49,738 nt of DNA from Methanosarcina sp. (GTDB lineage: Archaea > Halobacteriota > Methanosarcinia > Methanosarcinales > Methanosarcinaceae), in contig NZ_JAQUVZ010000023.1 in NCBI RefSeq assembly GCF_028693135.1, positions 1 through 49,738 on the forward strand, given 5' to 3'. Position numbers and translations under genes: made by a program. The notes beneath the pieces are model-generated. The model saw only the letters and a list, made by a program, of their open reading frames with translations. It was not told the origin of the DNA and did not search any database. Shown in pieces: positions 37,342-45,796 of this stretch; positions within the stretch are counted from its first letter, which is position 1, and each line of letters starts with the position of its first letter.

Positions 37342-38016
37342 ATGTTCAAAAACCGTAAAGATGCAGGAGATAAACTGGCTCAAGCTCTTGAAAAGTACAG
37401 GGCTGAAAATCCTTTCGTCCTCGCAATTCCGCGCGGAGGAGTGGAAGTGGGATTGCAGGTTTCAAAGAAACTGGGAGCAGATTTCTCCCTTCTAATTGCA
37501 AAGAAACTGCCTTTTCCTGACAACCCTGAAGCCGGCTTCGGAGCAATAACTGAGAACGGGAGCACCTTTATTATTGAAAATGCCGGTTACTGGCTCGCCA
37601 GGGAAACTATTGAAAAGATCAAACAGGAACAGATTGCTGAGGTAAAAAGGCGTGTAAATACTCTAAGAGGGGGAAATCCCCTGCCTGAGCTTACAGGAAG
37701 AACCGTGATTCTTATTGATGACGGGATTGCTATGGGCTCTACCATTCGGGCAGCCATTGAACTCTGCAGAGCCCGGAAAGCGGGAAAAATTGTGGTTGCT
37801 GTACCTGTGGCAGGGAGAGAGGTAGCGGATGCGATAGCAAAAGAAGCCTATGAACTCGTTGTATTCGATATACCTGTCTATTTCAGGGCAGTTGCTCAGG
37901 CTTATGAAAACTGGTATGATGTTTCGGATGAAGAAGTGCTTGACCTGCTCAGGGAAAGGATAAGGGAACAGGAGATGGAAGATTACGAGTTTGATCAATC
38001 CGGACCAGGGACCTGA
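37342..38016 (+). CDS. Phosphoribosyltransferase-family protein
   Basis: A 224-residue type I PRTase-fold protein. The PRPP-binding motif VILIDDGIAMGSTIRAA is at 122-138, and the N-terminus FKNRKDAGDKLAQ.L and VLAIPRGGVEVG match the stand-alone family often named 'phosphoribosyltransferase' without a known nucleobase. The YFRAVAQ.Y.NWYDVSDEEV C-terminus is also typical. ATG 37342 follows AGGAGG, though with only 4 nt spacing; ATG 37288, 18 codons earlier, is the alternative. Metabolic role unknown. Confidence 0.83.
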   Translation: MFKNRKDAGDKLAQALEKYRAENPFVLAIPRGGVEVGLQVSKKLGADFSLLIAKKLPFPDNPEAGFGAITENGSTFIIENAGYWLARETIEKIKQEQIAEVKRRVNTLRGGNPLPELTGRTVILIDDGIAMGSTIRAAIELCRARKAGKIVVAVPVAGREVADAIAKEAYELVVFDIPVYFRAVAQAYENWYDVSDEEVLDLLRERIREQEMEDYEFDQSGPGT

Positions 38017-38035
38017 AAGAACTCCAGGATTAAAT

Positions 38036-38310
38036 AACTCTATTACTTTATCTCCAGGATAATTTATATCCAGGATAATATCTCCAAGATAATTTATATC
38101 CAGGATAATATCTCCAAGATAATTTATATCCAGGATAATTTATATCCAGGATAATTTATATCCAGGATAATATCTCCAAGATAATTTATATCCAGGATAA
38201 TATCTCCAAGATAATTTATATCCAGGATAATTTATATCCAGGATAATTTATATCCAGAATAATTTATATCCAGGATAATTTATATCCAGGATAATTTATA
38301 TTCAGGTTTA
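38036..38310 (+). repeat. Minisatellite array between convergent genes
   Basis: About 18 units alternating between ATAATTTATATCCAGG (16 bp) and ATAATATCTCCAAG (14 bp). It fills the whole gap between the 3' ends of the phosphoribosyltransferase and aTrm56 genes. Units are directly adjacent, with no unique spacers, so it is not a CRISPR array. Confidence 0.92.
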
Positions 38311-38841
38311 ATCCCTGATGTTTTCGATTACGTGTTTGCCTCTTTCAGCCGGGACAATTGTCAGTTCAGAACCCGGAAACTCTTTTTCAAGCGGCTCTCC
38401 CTCAGCGATCCTATCCATTGTGATTGCAACTGCCGCAACTTCTGAATGGGGCTGGCTGCCCACAGCTACGTTCCAGTCAGCGAGCTGGTAAATTTCGGGT
38501 GGGACTTTTTCTGCGCCTACAACGATCATGAGCTTATCGCATTTTTTGAGTTCGTCAGTAACATCTGGCAGGTTGACCCCGTACATGGAAAGATGGCAGA
38601 CTTTTCCACCTTCTTCTTTCCAGTTTCTTATTTCCTGCTTGAAGTTAACGTTATTTTTAATGTAGAAATGCCCACCCCAGCGCCCAACCACATCTTCGAG
38701 GCTCTGCACAATCCCCCGGTCATCAGAAGCAAGAAGCATGCCTTCAGCTCCCAGCAGCCTGGCAGTTAAGCCAACATGGGTGGTAATTCTCTTATCCCTC
38801 TCAGGGCGGTGCCCCAGGCGCAGTAATACAATCCTCTTCAT
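38308..38841 (-). CDS. trm56: tRNA (cytidine-56) 2'-O-methyltransferase aTrm56
   Basis: A 177-residue SPOUT-class RNA methyltransferase. It methylates the 2'-OH of C56 in the T-loop of archaeal tRNAs using S-adenosylmethionine. The start RIVLLRLGHRPERDKRITTH and the knot segments LMIVVGAEKVP (about 104-114) and VAVGSQPHSEVAAVAITMDR (about 125-144) match the aTrm56 family closely. Full length. The gene is archaeal-specific, supporting the organism call. It is followed by the AT-rich repeat array. Confidence 0.92.
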   Translation of the reverse strand: MKRIVLLRLGHRPERDKRITTHVGLTARLLGAEGMLLASDDRGIVQSLEDVVGRWGGHFYIKNNVNFKQEIRNWKEEGGKVCHLSMYGVNLPDVTDELKKCDKLMIVVGAEKVPPEIYQLADWNVAVGSQPHSEVAAVAITMDRIAEGEPLEKEFPGSELTIVPAERGKHVIENIRD

Positions 38842-38901
38842 GCTCGGCTAAAACCCTGACAAGGTATTAAAGGGTTTCACTGAAGTTTCACTGAAACAGA
38901 G

Positions 38902-38955
38902 AAAAAAGGAAAAAAGGAAAAAAGGAAAAAAGGAAAAAAGGAAAAAAGGAAAAAA
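38902..38955 (-). terminator. 8-bp repeat giving T-tracts after the AMP phosphorylase gene
   Basis: Six copies of AAAAAAGG on the plus strand. Read on the transcript of the minus-strand gene these are CCTTTTTT runs directly behind its stop. Archaeal RNA polymerase stops at T-rich runs, so the repeat may act as a serial terminator. Confidence 0.5.
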
Positions 38956-38963
38956 TATGGGTA

Positions 38964-40484
38964 TCACTGGAACCCATAAGTTCCCGGGATTCTTTCCAGA
39001 AGCATGCCTTCGACTATTATCGGATTCGTTCTCTGGGCTGTTGTCAATGCGATATCGAGCTTGAACTCTTTTTCAGCATAAATAGTAAGAATCGCATCTC
39101 CTTTTTTAACTTGCTCTCCCATTTTTTTATGGAGAGCGAGCCCGGCTCCCTTGTCATTCGGAGCCCCTGCAAGCCTGGCAATTTCGATTATCCATTTATT
39201 GTCAAACTCAATAACATATCCGTCTGTAGAAGCATGAATGTCAGCAGTGTACTGCCCCACCTGTATATCTTCGGATTTAATATTCGGGTCTCCTCCCTGG
39301 GCTTCAATGATCTGTCTCATCTTTTCAAGGGCTTTTCCGCTCCTGAGCGTTTCCAGTGCAATTTCTTTTCCGCGGTCCCTTGGAGCCGCCCCTCCCATTT
39401 CAAGAAGAATACCAGCAAGTGCAGCGCTCTTTTCAATGAGGCTGTTCGGACCTTCCATGCTTTCCAGAACTTTCAGGGCTTCCCTGACCTCCAGCGCCGG
39501 ACCCACTTTTCTTCCGATGGGAGATGAGCCGTAGGTAATGGCACACTCGACATTCATTCCGAGCCTGTGCCCGAGGTTAATAAGGTCTCTTGCCAGTTTC
39601 TGCCCTTCCTGAACAGTGGGAACCTTCGTGCTTGGCCCGATGGGGATGTCCATTACCACATTATCGGCTCCTATAGCTCCTTTTTTTGCCATGATTGAGG
39701 CAAGCATCTGGCAGTAAGGATCAATGGATAGGGGGTACTCAACCCTGATGAGCTTGTCATCCGCAGGAGCAATATTGGTGGCTCCACCCCAGACAAGAGC
39801 GCCTCCCACTTTTTCGGTTATCTCCTTAACTTCCTGAGAAGTGAACGCAACGGGACAGAGCACTTCCATGAGGTCTGCAGTGCCTCCGGCACCTGTGATT
39901 GCTCTGGAACTTGTCTTAGGGATAAGCAGCCCGTTTGCAGCGATGATAGGGACTACGAGGAGAGAAATCTTGTTTCCGGGCACTCCTCCTATAGAGTGCT
40001 TGTCCATGATCGGATGAGTATCAAATTCGATCTTGTCTCCAGTATCGATCATAGCCCTTGTCAGCCATTCAACTTCATCATCAGTCATCCCGTGGATATA
40101 AGAAGATGTTATAAAAGCCGAAAGTTCGACATCACTGAGGTTTTCCTCCACGATGTCGTTTACAAGCAATTTAATTTCGTCCTGAACAACAGGTTTTTTG
40201 TCCATCATCTTCTTGATAACGCTTGCAGATTTTGAGCGGAATGCCGGGACAACCTCTACCGGCTTATCCCAGTCCTTGAAGTGATCATAAACTTCCGAAA
40301 AAACTCCCAGCGTTCCCGGGGGAACCATATCCTCGGTAGTGTCTACAATAGCAGAAAGGCTCTGGTGCCCACGGATGCGGACCCTATCCCCCGGATTAAT
40401 TCCCAGCTCCTTCGCATCGGCAACATTAAATAATGCTTTGTGCTGCCCTATTTTTATGTCAAAATGTTCCAGCTTCAACTGCAT
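38964..40484 (-). CDS. deoA: AMP phosphorylase
   Basis: A 506-residue archaeal enzyme of the thymidine-phosphorylase superfamily. It converts AMP and phosphate to adenine and ribose 1,5-bisphosphate, the first step of the archaeal AMP pathway to type III Rubisco. The ~85-residue N-terminal domain (GDRVRIRGHQ) is the archaeal feature. The family motif DKHSIGGVPGNK (about 160-171), the SSRAITGAGGTADLMEVL block (about 191-208) and GAPNDKGAGL near the end are present. Bacterial thymidine phosphorylases lack the N-terminal domain, which favours AMP as substrate. The isomerase and Rubisco genes are not in this window. Confidence 0.93.
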   Translation of the reverse strand: MQLKLEHFDIKIGQHKALFNVADAKELGINPGDRVRIRGHQSLSAIVDTTEDMVPPGTLGVFSEVYDHFKDWDKPVEVVPAFRSKSASVIKKMMDKKPVVQDEIKLLVNDIVEENLSDVELSAFITSSYIHGMTDDEVEWLTRAMIDTGDKIEFDTHPIMDKHSIGGVPGNKISLLVVPIIAANGLLIPKTSSRAITGAGGTADLMEVLCPVAFTSQEVKEITEKVGGALVWGGATNIAPADDKLIRVEYPLSIDPYCQMLASIMAKKGAIGADNVVMDIPIGPSTKVPTVQEGQKLARDLINLGHRLGMNVECAITYGSSPIGRKVGPALEVREALKVLESMEGPNSLIEKSAALAGILLEMGGAAPRDRGKEIALETLRSGKALEKMRQIIEAQGGDPNIKSEDIQVGQYTADIHASTDGYVIEFDNKWIIEIARLAGAPNDKGAGLALHKKMGEQVKKGDAILTIYAEKEFKLDIALTTAQRTNPIIVEGMLLERIPGTYGFQ

Positions 40485-40823
40485 TAATTAAACACCATCC
40501 TTTTCATTCTCAATATAATTGTGACTTTGTAATTGTAATTTATTTCGCCTGAATTAGACTCTCTGCTGGTTTTCAAACCCCGGAAGCCAGCAGAAAGTCT
40601 GAAAAAATATGGAAATTAAGAGCAGATATAGCAGGTCTCAGGTAAGATATCAGACCATGTAAAATATCAGACTATAGACCATGTAAGATATCAGACTATA
40701 GTACTAAACTGAGGTAACATATTAACCTTCATATTATTTTAATTAGTTCCATAAAACCTTTTGGAAGCAGAAGAGAATCTCAGGAAGAAAGACTGCAGGA
40801 AGAATAAATAAAAGAAAAGGGGT
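40485..40823. other. Spacer with short tandem repeat
   Basis: No gene. About 40640-40702 repeats AAGATATCAGACTATAGACC and shorter forms two to three times, with CCATGTAA between. The remainder is AT-rich. Confidence 0.6.
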
Positions 40824-41699
40824 TCATTTTCTTTCCTGTATCAGTATAACTGCCGCAAGTACAAGCAGAATCCCTGTTAGCTGCCAGCCTGATAGCATTT
40901 CCCTGAAAAAGAAAAAACCTGTAAGGGTAGCCACTACCGGCTCTACTGTTGCTACTATGGATGCCCGGCTTGATTCGACTTCTTCAAGCCCTTTTGTGTA
41001 CAGCAGGTAGGCAAGTACGGTGGGAAAAAAGCCCAGTCCTGCAAGGTAGATCCAGAAATTACCCGTAGAAAAAGCTCCTACAGAATTTTCAAAGTTGCTG
41101 AAAGGCAGGAGGGCAAGGCTTGCAAAAATGAAAGTATAAGCTGCAATTGTCATTGTATGGTACTTTTTAAGGGCAGCTTTTCCAAAGATACTGTAAAGGG
41201 CATATCCGAAACCCGCCCCTAATCCTGTGAGAATCCCAGACCAGGAAATGGAAAGAGAATCCCCGAGCCCTGGAAGATATCCGGTCACAAAAGCGCATCC
41301 TACAAGGGTTAGCCCCAGAGAACAAAGTTTTTTTGCCCCCAGGCTTTCCCTGAAGAAAACCCTGGAAAGGACTGCAACAAATGCAGGAGCTGTGTAGAGC
41401 AGAGTAACCGCAATTGCAATTGATGTTTCCCTGATTGTGGAAAAATAGCAGAGGTTAAAGAAAGCAAGGCTGAAGATGCCTGTCCCCACAAAATAAAGAG
41501 AATCTCGAACCTTTATTTTCAGTAGTTCCGGCCTGGTAAAAAGAAGGTAGATCAACATGATAACAGCCGCTGAAAAAACCCGCAGGGTTACAACCTGAAG
41601 AGGGGAGAATCCAAACCCGTAGAGCCCTCGAACAAAAATCCCTATCGTACCCCACAGGACCGCACCTGCAGCAATCAGTAAATATGCCCGTTTTTGCAT
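40824..41699 (-). CDS. EamA/DMT family transporter
   Basis: A 291-residue drug/metabolite transporter-superfamily protein. About ten membrane helices form two EamA halves; the first opens LLIAAGAVLWGTIGIFVRGL, and the second ends in LEEVESSRASIVATVEPVVA with the closing GWQLTGILLVLAAVILI helix. Such proteins usually export amino acids or other small metabolites. No substrate clue is given by the neighbours, and the gene stands alone. Confidence 0.9.
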   Translation of the reverse strand: MQKRAYLLIAAGAVLWGTIGIFVRGLYGFGFSPLQVVTLRVFSAAVIMLIYLLFTRPELLKIKVRDSLYFVGTGIFSLAFFNLCYFSTIRETSIAIAVTLLYTAPAFVAVLSRVFFRESLGAKKLCSLGLTLVGCAFVTGYLPGLGDSLSISWSGILTGLGAGFGYALYSIFGKAALKKYHTMTIAAYTFIFASLALLPFSNFENSVGAFSTGNFWIYLAGLGFFPTVLAYLLYTKGLEEVESSRASIVATVEPVVATLTGFFFFREMLSGWQLTGILLVLAAVILIQERK

Positions 41700-41957
41700 T
41701 CCATAACCTTTTTTTTTCAGATCTTCAGTTTAGTATACCTGTTCCCATTTGAAATCTTCGTTTAGTGGAATTTGTGACCGAATCATCCAACTGAAAAACA
41801 GAATATGATTTGAATAATCACTCATTAAATCAAAAACGCACATGATATTCTTCTAATAACATACACAAAAAATGAAAGTACACACAGTACTTTCATGCCA
41901 AAAGAAGAGTAAAAAGGGGGTTCATTAATAAAAAGAAGTACACACATTGGAGTTTAA

Positions 41958-42164
41958 TTATTTGGGCTTATTCATAGAAACAAGACCCTTTGCAATAGCT
42001 ATTGCAATTATGGATATCAATAACGTAGTTAAGATAACCATGAAAAGATTCTCTTCATCAGCAAATTTGAACATAAAATAGAAGAGAATAGTACTTAACA
42101 ATATTCCAACAACCAGCAAGATTGTTGCCGGCCCTCCCAAAATTTTTTCAGTATCCTTACGCAT
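41958..42164 (-). CDS. Small membrane protein, two helices (68 aa)
   Basis: A 68-residue hydrophobic protein. Two membrane helices are clear (about 12-31, TILLVVGILLSTILFYFMFK, and 41-60, MVILTTLLISIIAIAIAKGL), joined by an acidic loop ADEEN, with basic residues at both ends. A strong ribosome site, AGGAGGG, sits 8 nt before the ATG (minus strand, about 42173-42179), so it is very likely expressed. No family is recognised. Confidence 0.7.
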   Translation of the reverse strand: MRKDTEKILGGPATILLVVGILLSTILFYFMFKFADEENLFMVILTTLLISIIAIAIAKGLVSMNKPK

Positions 42165-42574
42165 AAAGACAGTCCCTCCTAAGATAATTCACCAGCAAAT
42201 TGTCATTTCAAATTATTCATTTCAAAGTATTCTTTACAAGTTATCCTTTTTAAGAGTTGTTAATACTTCTAGAAACCTGAATGTAACAAAATTAAGCAGT
42301 AACTACATTTTCTAACGGAAATAAGTGATTTTAATTCATTAAAGTAACCAGAGATGAGAATGCATTATTAAATGGGATCTCTATAGCTTTAAGCGTGCCG
42401 ATTTTTAAGATCTTATAAAATAATAAGGATTATTGAAATATATGCTTCAAGTATGTACAGCCTTCTAAGTATTAAATAAATTTATAGTTTTTGATTTTGA
42501 AAACCAGATGATACCTCTTAGAAAACCTGTTTTTTGAAATTACAAATTGCTGGTTAATTTTCTCTCGCTCAAGC
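42165..42574. other. AT-rich spacer
   Basis: Apart from the ribosome site of the small membrane protein nothing is visible. It ends at the start of the 151-bp repeat array. Confidence 0.5.
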
Positions 42575-43160
42575 GGACTAATTTATGGATTGTAGCAGTT
42601 AACTTCGCTTAAGAGGATTCAATTACAGATATCTCTGATCCGTGCAACCTTATTCGCCGTACCGTGTTGTTTTTGTCACGCCCGAATTGCGCCTCGGGAG
42701 TACGCGGTCCTTTTCGCTGCGCTCAAGAGGACTGATTTATAGATTTTAGCAGTGAGCTTTGCTCAAGAGGACTCAATTACAATCTTTGACTCGTACAACC
42801 TTATTCGCCTTATCATGTCGTTTTTGTCACGGCAGAGTTGCGGCTCTGCAGTACGCGGTCCTTTTCGCTGCGCTCAAGAGGACTGATTTATAGATTTTAG
42901 CAGTGAGCTTTGCTCAAGAGGACTCAATTACAATCTTTGACTCGTACAACCTTATTCGCCTTATCATGTCGTTTTTGTCACGGCAGAGTTGCGGCTCTGC
43001 AGTACGCGGTCCTTTTCGCTGCGCTCAAGAGGACTACTTTTTGGTTTTTAGTAGTCAGTTTAGCTCAAGAAAACTAAATTACGATTTATTTAACCCGTAA
43101 AACCTTATTCCCTATACTGAGTCGTTTTTGTCACACTCGACGCAGGAGAGCGGTCTTACT
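42575..43160 (+). repeat. Dispersed repeat, tandem array of four units
   Basis: Two adjacent units (42730-42880 and 42881-43031) are identical over 151 bp; diverged units flank them (about 42575-42729 and 43032-43160). Each unit has GCTCAAGAGGACT.A.TTA, AACCTTATTC, GTCGTTTTTGTCAC, a short palindrome (GCAGAGTTGCGGCTCTGC in the central units) and ACGCGGTCCTTTTCGCTGCG. The last unit ends in CGACGCAGGAGAGCG, the outer end of antisense copies 1 and 4. Confidence 0.9.
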
Positions 43161-43372
43161 AAAAAGGAGAAAATATAAAAGCCATAAAATAATAATATGA
43201 AAAGGACAAGTACTAAAATGATAGAAAAAATCGGCAAGAATACAAACAAAAGGGAATTAAGCACGCATTAACAGCACTGTTTTTACTCAAGTTTTCACGA
43301 GATGTCTGCTACAACACTCGTGGTGAGAGAGGATACAGCCTGAGGGAATCAGCTTGTCAGAAAATTAAGTTT

Positions 43373-43594
43373 TTAGAGAAACTCAAGGCACAGGCATACG
43401 TAATATTCTCTTGCAACCCTTTTAAGCCAGTCCGGAACCAGGCAATACCTATCAACAATAAGCTCGTTCAGGTAGTAGAGGGACTCTTCGGTTTTGAACT
43501 CACTGAGCCTCTTTACAGCCGTCCTTCTCTTCCACGCAGAATTCTCTTCGTCAAGAGCTTCAAGATAAAGCTGGTATTCTTTGCTATCATTCAT
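43373..43594 (-). CDS. Hypothetical protein, HEAT-repeat-like (73 aa)
   Basis: A small charged helical protein. WKRRTAVKRLSEFKTEESLYYLNELIVD reads like one HEAT-type helical pair, and WLKRVAREY follows. ATG 43594 is chosen: a TATA-like TTATATTC on the minus strand is centred about 27 nt upstream, implying a leaderless mRNA, and there is no ribosome site. A TTG at 43615 would add seven residues. Function unknown; it could be a fragment of a longer HEAT-repeat protein. Confidence 0.5.
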   Translation of the reverse strand: MNDSKEYQLYLEALDEENSAWKRRTAVKRLSEFKTEESLYYLNELIVDRYCLVPDWLKRVAREYYVCLCLEFL

Positions 43595-43795
43595 TAAAGT
43601 AAAATTATCTATCAAAGAATATAACTATTTGTATCCGGTGTCAGAAGCAGCGATATCCGGAAGGTTTTAAAGAGGCATTTCAGAGACTGTAGTTATATAT
43701 TTCGACGGACATGACAATTTTTGGAATTTCGATAAAGTACTCGGACAATAAACTTTAAGAACTCCTGGTAAATCAAAAAACATATATCTCAAAAG

Positions 43796-43879
43796 AAAAT
43801 AAAAGGGAATTCCCTTTATGCAGTGATCAGTTGCAGGAATCCCCCCACTCAAATGTTCGCTCTGTGCTACAAGGTAGCA
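43796..43879 (-). ncRNA. Candidate small RNA A
   Basis: Read on the minus strand from 43879: a 5' hairpin TGCTAC-CTT-GTAGCA, then AGCGAACA, a stem GGGATTCC pairing with GGAATTCCC around the loop GCAACTGATCACTGCAT, and AAAGGG-AATT-CCCTTT followed by a T-rich end. A TATA box (TATATTTA, 43900-43907) is centred 25 nt before the first base of the 5' hairpin. Homologous to candidate B. Confidence 0.5.
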
Positions 43880-44075
43880 TATAACATACAATGCCCGCAT
43901 AAATATAGTTTTCGAAATTCTCCTGAAAAACTGAAAGTTACGAAAATGTTTTTTGACCTCTTCTAAGAACCCCCAAAGTAAGGGAGCAAAGAAGGAGAAA
44001 AGGTGCAAAGAAGAAAAGACATATCGACATATGTAAACGACATATGTAAAAAAGTGCTTTCAGGCTGAAGAGGGT

Positions 44076-44162
44076 AAAAATAGGAAAGGAGAATTCCCAT
44101 GCAATGATCAGTTGCTGAGAATTCCTGCACAAGGTTTTTTGTTCGCTATGCCTTACGAAGCA
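44076..44162 (-). ncRNA. Candidate small RNA B
   Basis: Homologue of candidate A in the same orientation 283 bp away. From 44162: 5' hairpin TGCTT-CGTA-AGGCA with different bases but the same fold, TAGCGAACA, then GGAATTC and GGGAATTCTCC arms around GCAACTGATCATTGCAT, and a pyrimidine end (CCTTTCCTATTTTT). The TATA box TTATATAT (44184-44192) is centred 26 nt before the 5' end, the same spacing as in A. Confidence 0.5.
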
Positions 44163-44512
44163 AGTAATAATTCTTCAAAAAAGATATATAATTACCGGCA
44201 TTGAAATTTCAACACAGGCGACATATTAGCTCACATTGAAATGTTTAATGACAACTATAATTTTAAGAGCATCACTAATTATTTTCCCCTCATAAATTAT
44301 TTGGAATGAAATGATGAAAAGCCGGAAAAAATTACTATTTTAATAGAGCTCATTACCTTAATAGAATACACATATTCAAGTATTTATACGCTTATTTATC
44401 TATACTTCTTATTTTACTAAGTTTTGCATTTTTTAAGTTTTATTTCCTGCAGGGTATATTCCCATTTAACTGTACAAACCAAATCTCCAGAAAAATCAAA
44501 TCTTCCGTATTT

Positions 44513-45682
44513 TCACCTTGTGCTTATTGCTTTTACAGGGTCCAGCTTCGCAGCCTGTCGCGCAGGATAAATTCCGGTAATCAGGTTCAGAAGGAAAACG
44601 GCGGCAATAATTAACACGATGTCCTGAGCGCGGACAACAATCGGGATAAAGGAAATACCCCCGTAGACATCTGAAGAAGCTGCCGGGATTTCATACCCAC
44701 CTATTGCCAGGGCTATAAGAACTCCTGCAAAAGTACCGACAAGGGCGCCCAGCAGGCCGAGAATCCCGCTCTGGAGAATGAAGATCCTCTGGATGCTTGA
44801 GACCGGGGCACCCATGGCGCGGAGCATGCCTATCTGGCCTGTTGCGCCGATAACCGAAAGGTTCAGGGTACTGACCACGCCAAAAGAGGCTATGACAATA
44901 ATAAGACCATATACAACCTTGTTTGAAGTGCCCTCGATAGCAATGGTACGGAGAATCGCAGGGTTTGTCTCGGTCCAACCTTTTGCCTTATAACCGGTTT
45001 TCTCTATCTCGGTTGCGATTTCCCGGTCCGTATTAAAATCCCTGAGCCGGACTGAAATGCCATTAACCACATCCGGGACATCATAGAATTGCTGGGCAGT
45101 ATCCAGGGAGGTGTAGGTCAGGGACTCGTCTAGAGGGGAGCCCGTATGAAAGATCCCCACAATTCTAAGAGAAAGAGGATTTGCGTTCGGAAAAGATACA
45201 TCTATGGAGTCCCCCAAATTAACTTCAAGTTTATCTGCCAGCTTTGAGCCGATAACCACCGTATTTCTTGAAAACTCGAGTTCCCGGAAACTGCCTTCAA
45301 CAATATCTTCTTCAATAGCGCTGATTTCATTTTCCTGTAAAGGAACCACACCTTTAAGCTCGGCATTGAGGGAATTGCCCTTGAACCTGAAAGAAGCCTG
45401 TCCCGTAAGGAAAGGAGAAAACGCAGTAACTCCTTCGATTGAACTGATCCTCTTCATGAGAGTCCCGTAGAGGTAGATGTAATCTTCACCTTCCTGCGGA
45501 TAGACCGAAACTTGAGGAAGTTTGTTTACGGTAGTGTTGTAAAGCTCCCCTGTAAAACCCACCATAAGAGCCTGGGAAACCGTAAGTACCATCACAGCAA
45601 GGGCTATTGCACCTACCGAAAGGAGAGTCTGGAATTTTCTTGCCCGGATTTGCCTGAGGGCAATAAAAAGTTCATAACGCAT
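44513..45682 (-). CDS. FtsX/LolE-type ABC transporter permease
   Basis: A 389-residue permease with the FtsX layout: N-terminal helix after RYELFIALRQIRARKFQTLL, a ~210-residue outer domain and three C-terminal helices (about 255-280, 305-330 and 355-380). The cytoplasmic segment TGQIGMLRAMGAPVSSIQRI and the end GIYPARQAAKLDPVKAI are family hallmarks. ATG 45682 is used; GTG 45691 is possible. It lies downstream of the PGF-CTERM-like protein in the same direction. No ATP-binding gene follows within the gap, so its ATPase must be encoded elsewhere. Confidence 0.88.
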   Translation of the reverse strand: MRYELFIALRQIRARKFQTLLSVGAIALAVMVLTVSQALMVGFTGELYNTTVNKLPQVSVYPQEGEDYIYLYGTLMKRISSIEGVTAFSPFLTGQASFRFKGNSLNAELKGVVPLQENEISAIEEDIVEGSFRELEFSRNTVVIGSKLADKLEVNLGDSIDVSFPNANPLSLRIVGIFHTGSPLDESLTYTSLDTAQQFYDVPDVVNGISVRLRDFNTDREIATEIEKTGYKAKGWTETNPAILRTIAIEGTSNKVVYGLIIVIASFGVVSTLNLSVIGATGQIGMLRAMGAPVSSIQRIFILQSGILGLLGALVGTFAGVLIALAIGGYEIPAASSDVYGGISFIPIVVRAQDIVLIIAAVFLLNLITGIYPARQAAKLDPVKAISTR

Positions 45683-45710
45683 GGGACTCACAGTTTTTTT
45701 GAGTTTTATT

Positions 45711-45767
45711 CTAATTTTTCCTGATTTTTCCTGATTTTTCCTGATTTTTCCTGATTTTTCCTGATTT
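45711..45767 (+). repeat. Tandem repeat, 10 bp x 5-6, inside the permease operon
   Basis: Four exact units CTGATTTTTC (45721-45760) with a diverged unit before and a partial one after. It occupies the short gap between the PGF-CTERM-like gene and the permease start, one helical turn per unit. Confidence 0.9.
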
Positions 45768-45796
45768 GCACACCTGTGCTTTTAAATAAATGGATA

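Larger units (their letters stand above)
43616..44512. other. Long gap holding two tandem small RNA candidates
   Basis: No supported protein gene; minus-strand frames of 113 and 64 codons here run across the repeated RNA-like blocks and lack ribosome sites. The two blocks are annotated separately. 44200-44512 is AT-rich and empty. Confidence 0.6.

Noticed and set aside
38036-38310. CRISPR array
   Set aside because: Units are contiguous, 14-16 bp long and have no unique spacers; no cas gene is present.
43667-44132. Two minus-strand protein frames
   Set aside because: They cross the repeated RNA-like blocks, are not similar to each other as proteins and lack ribosome sites.
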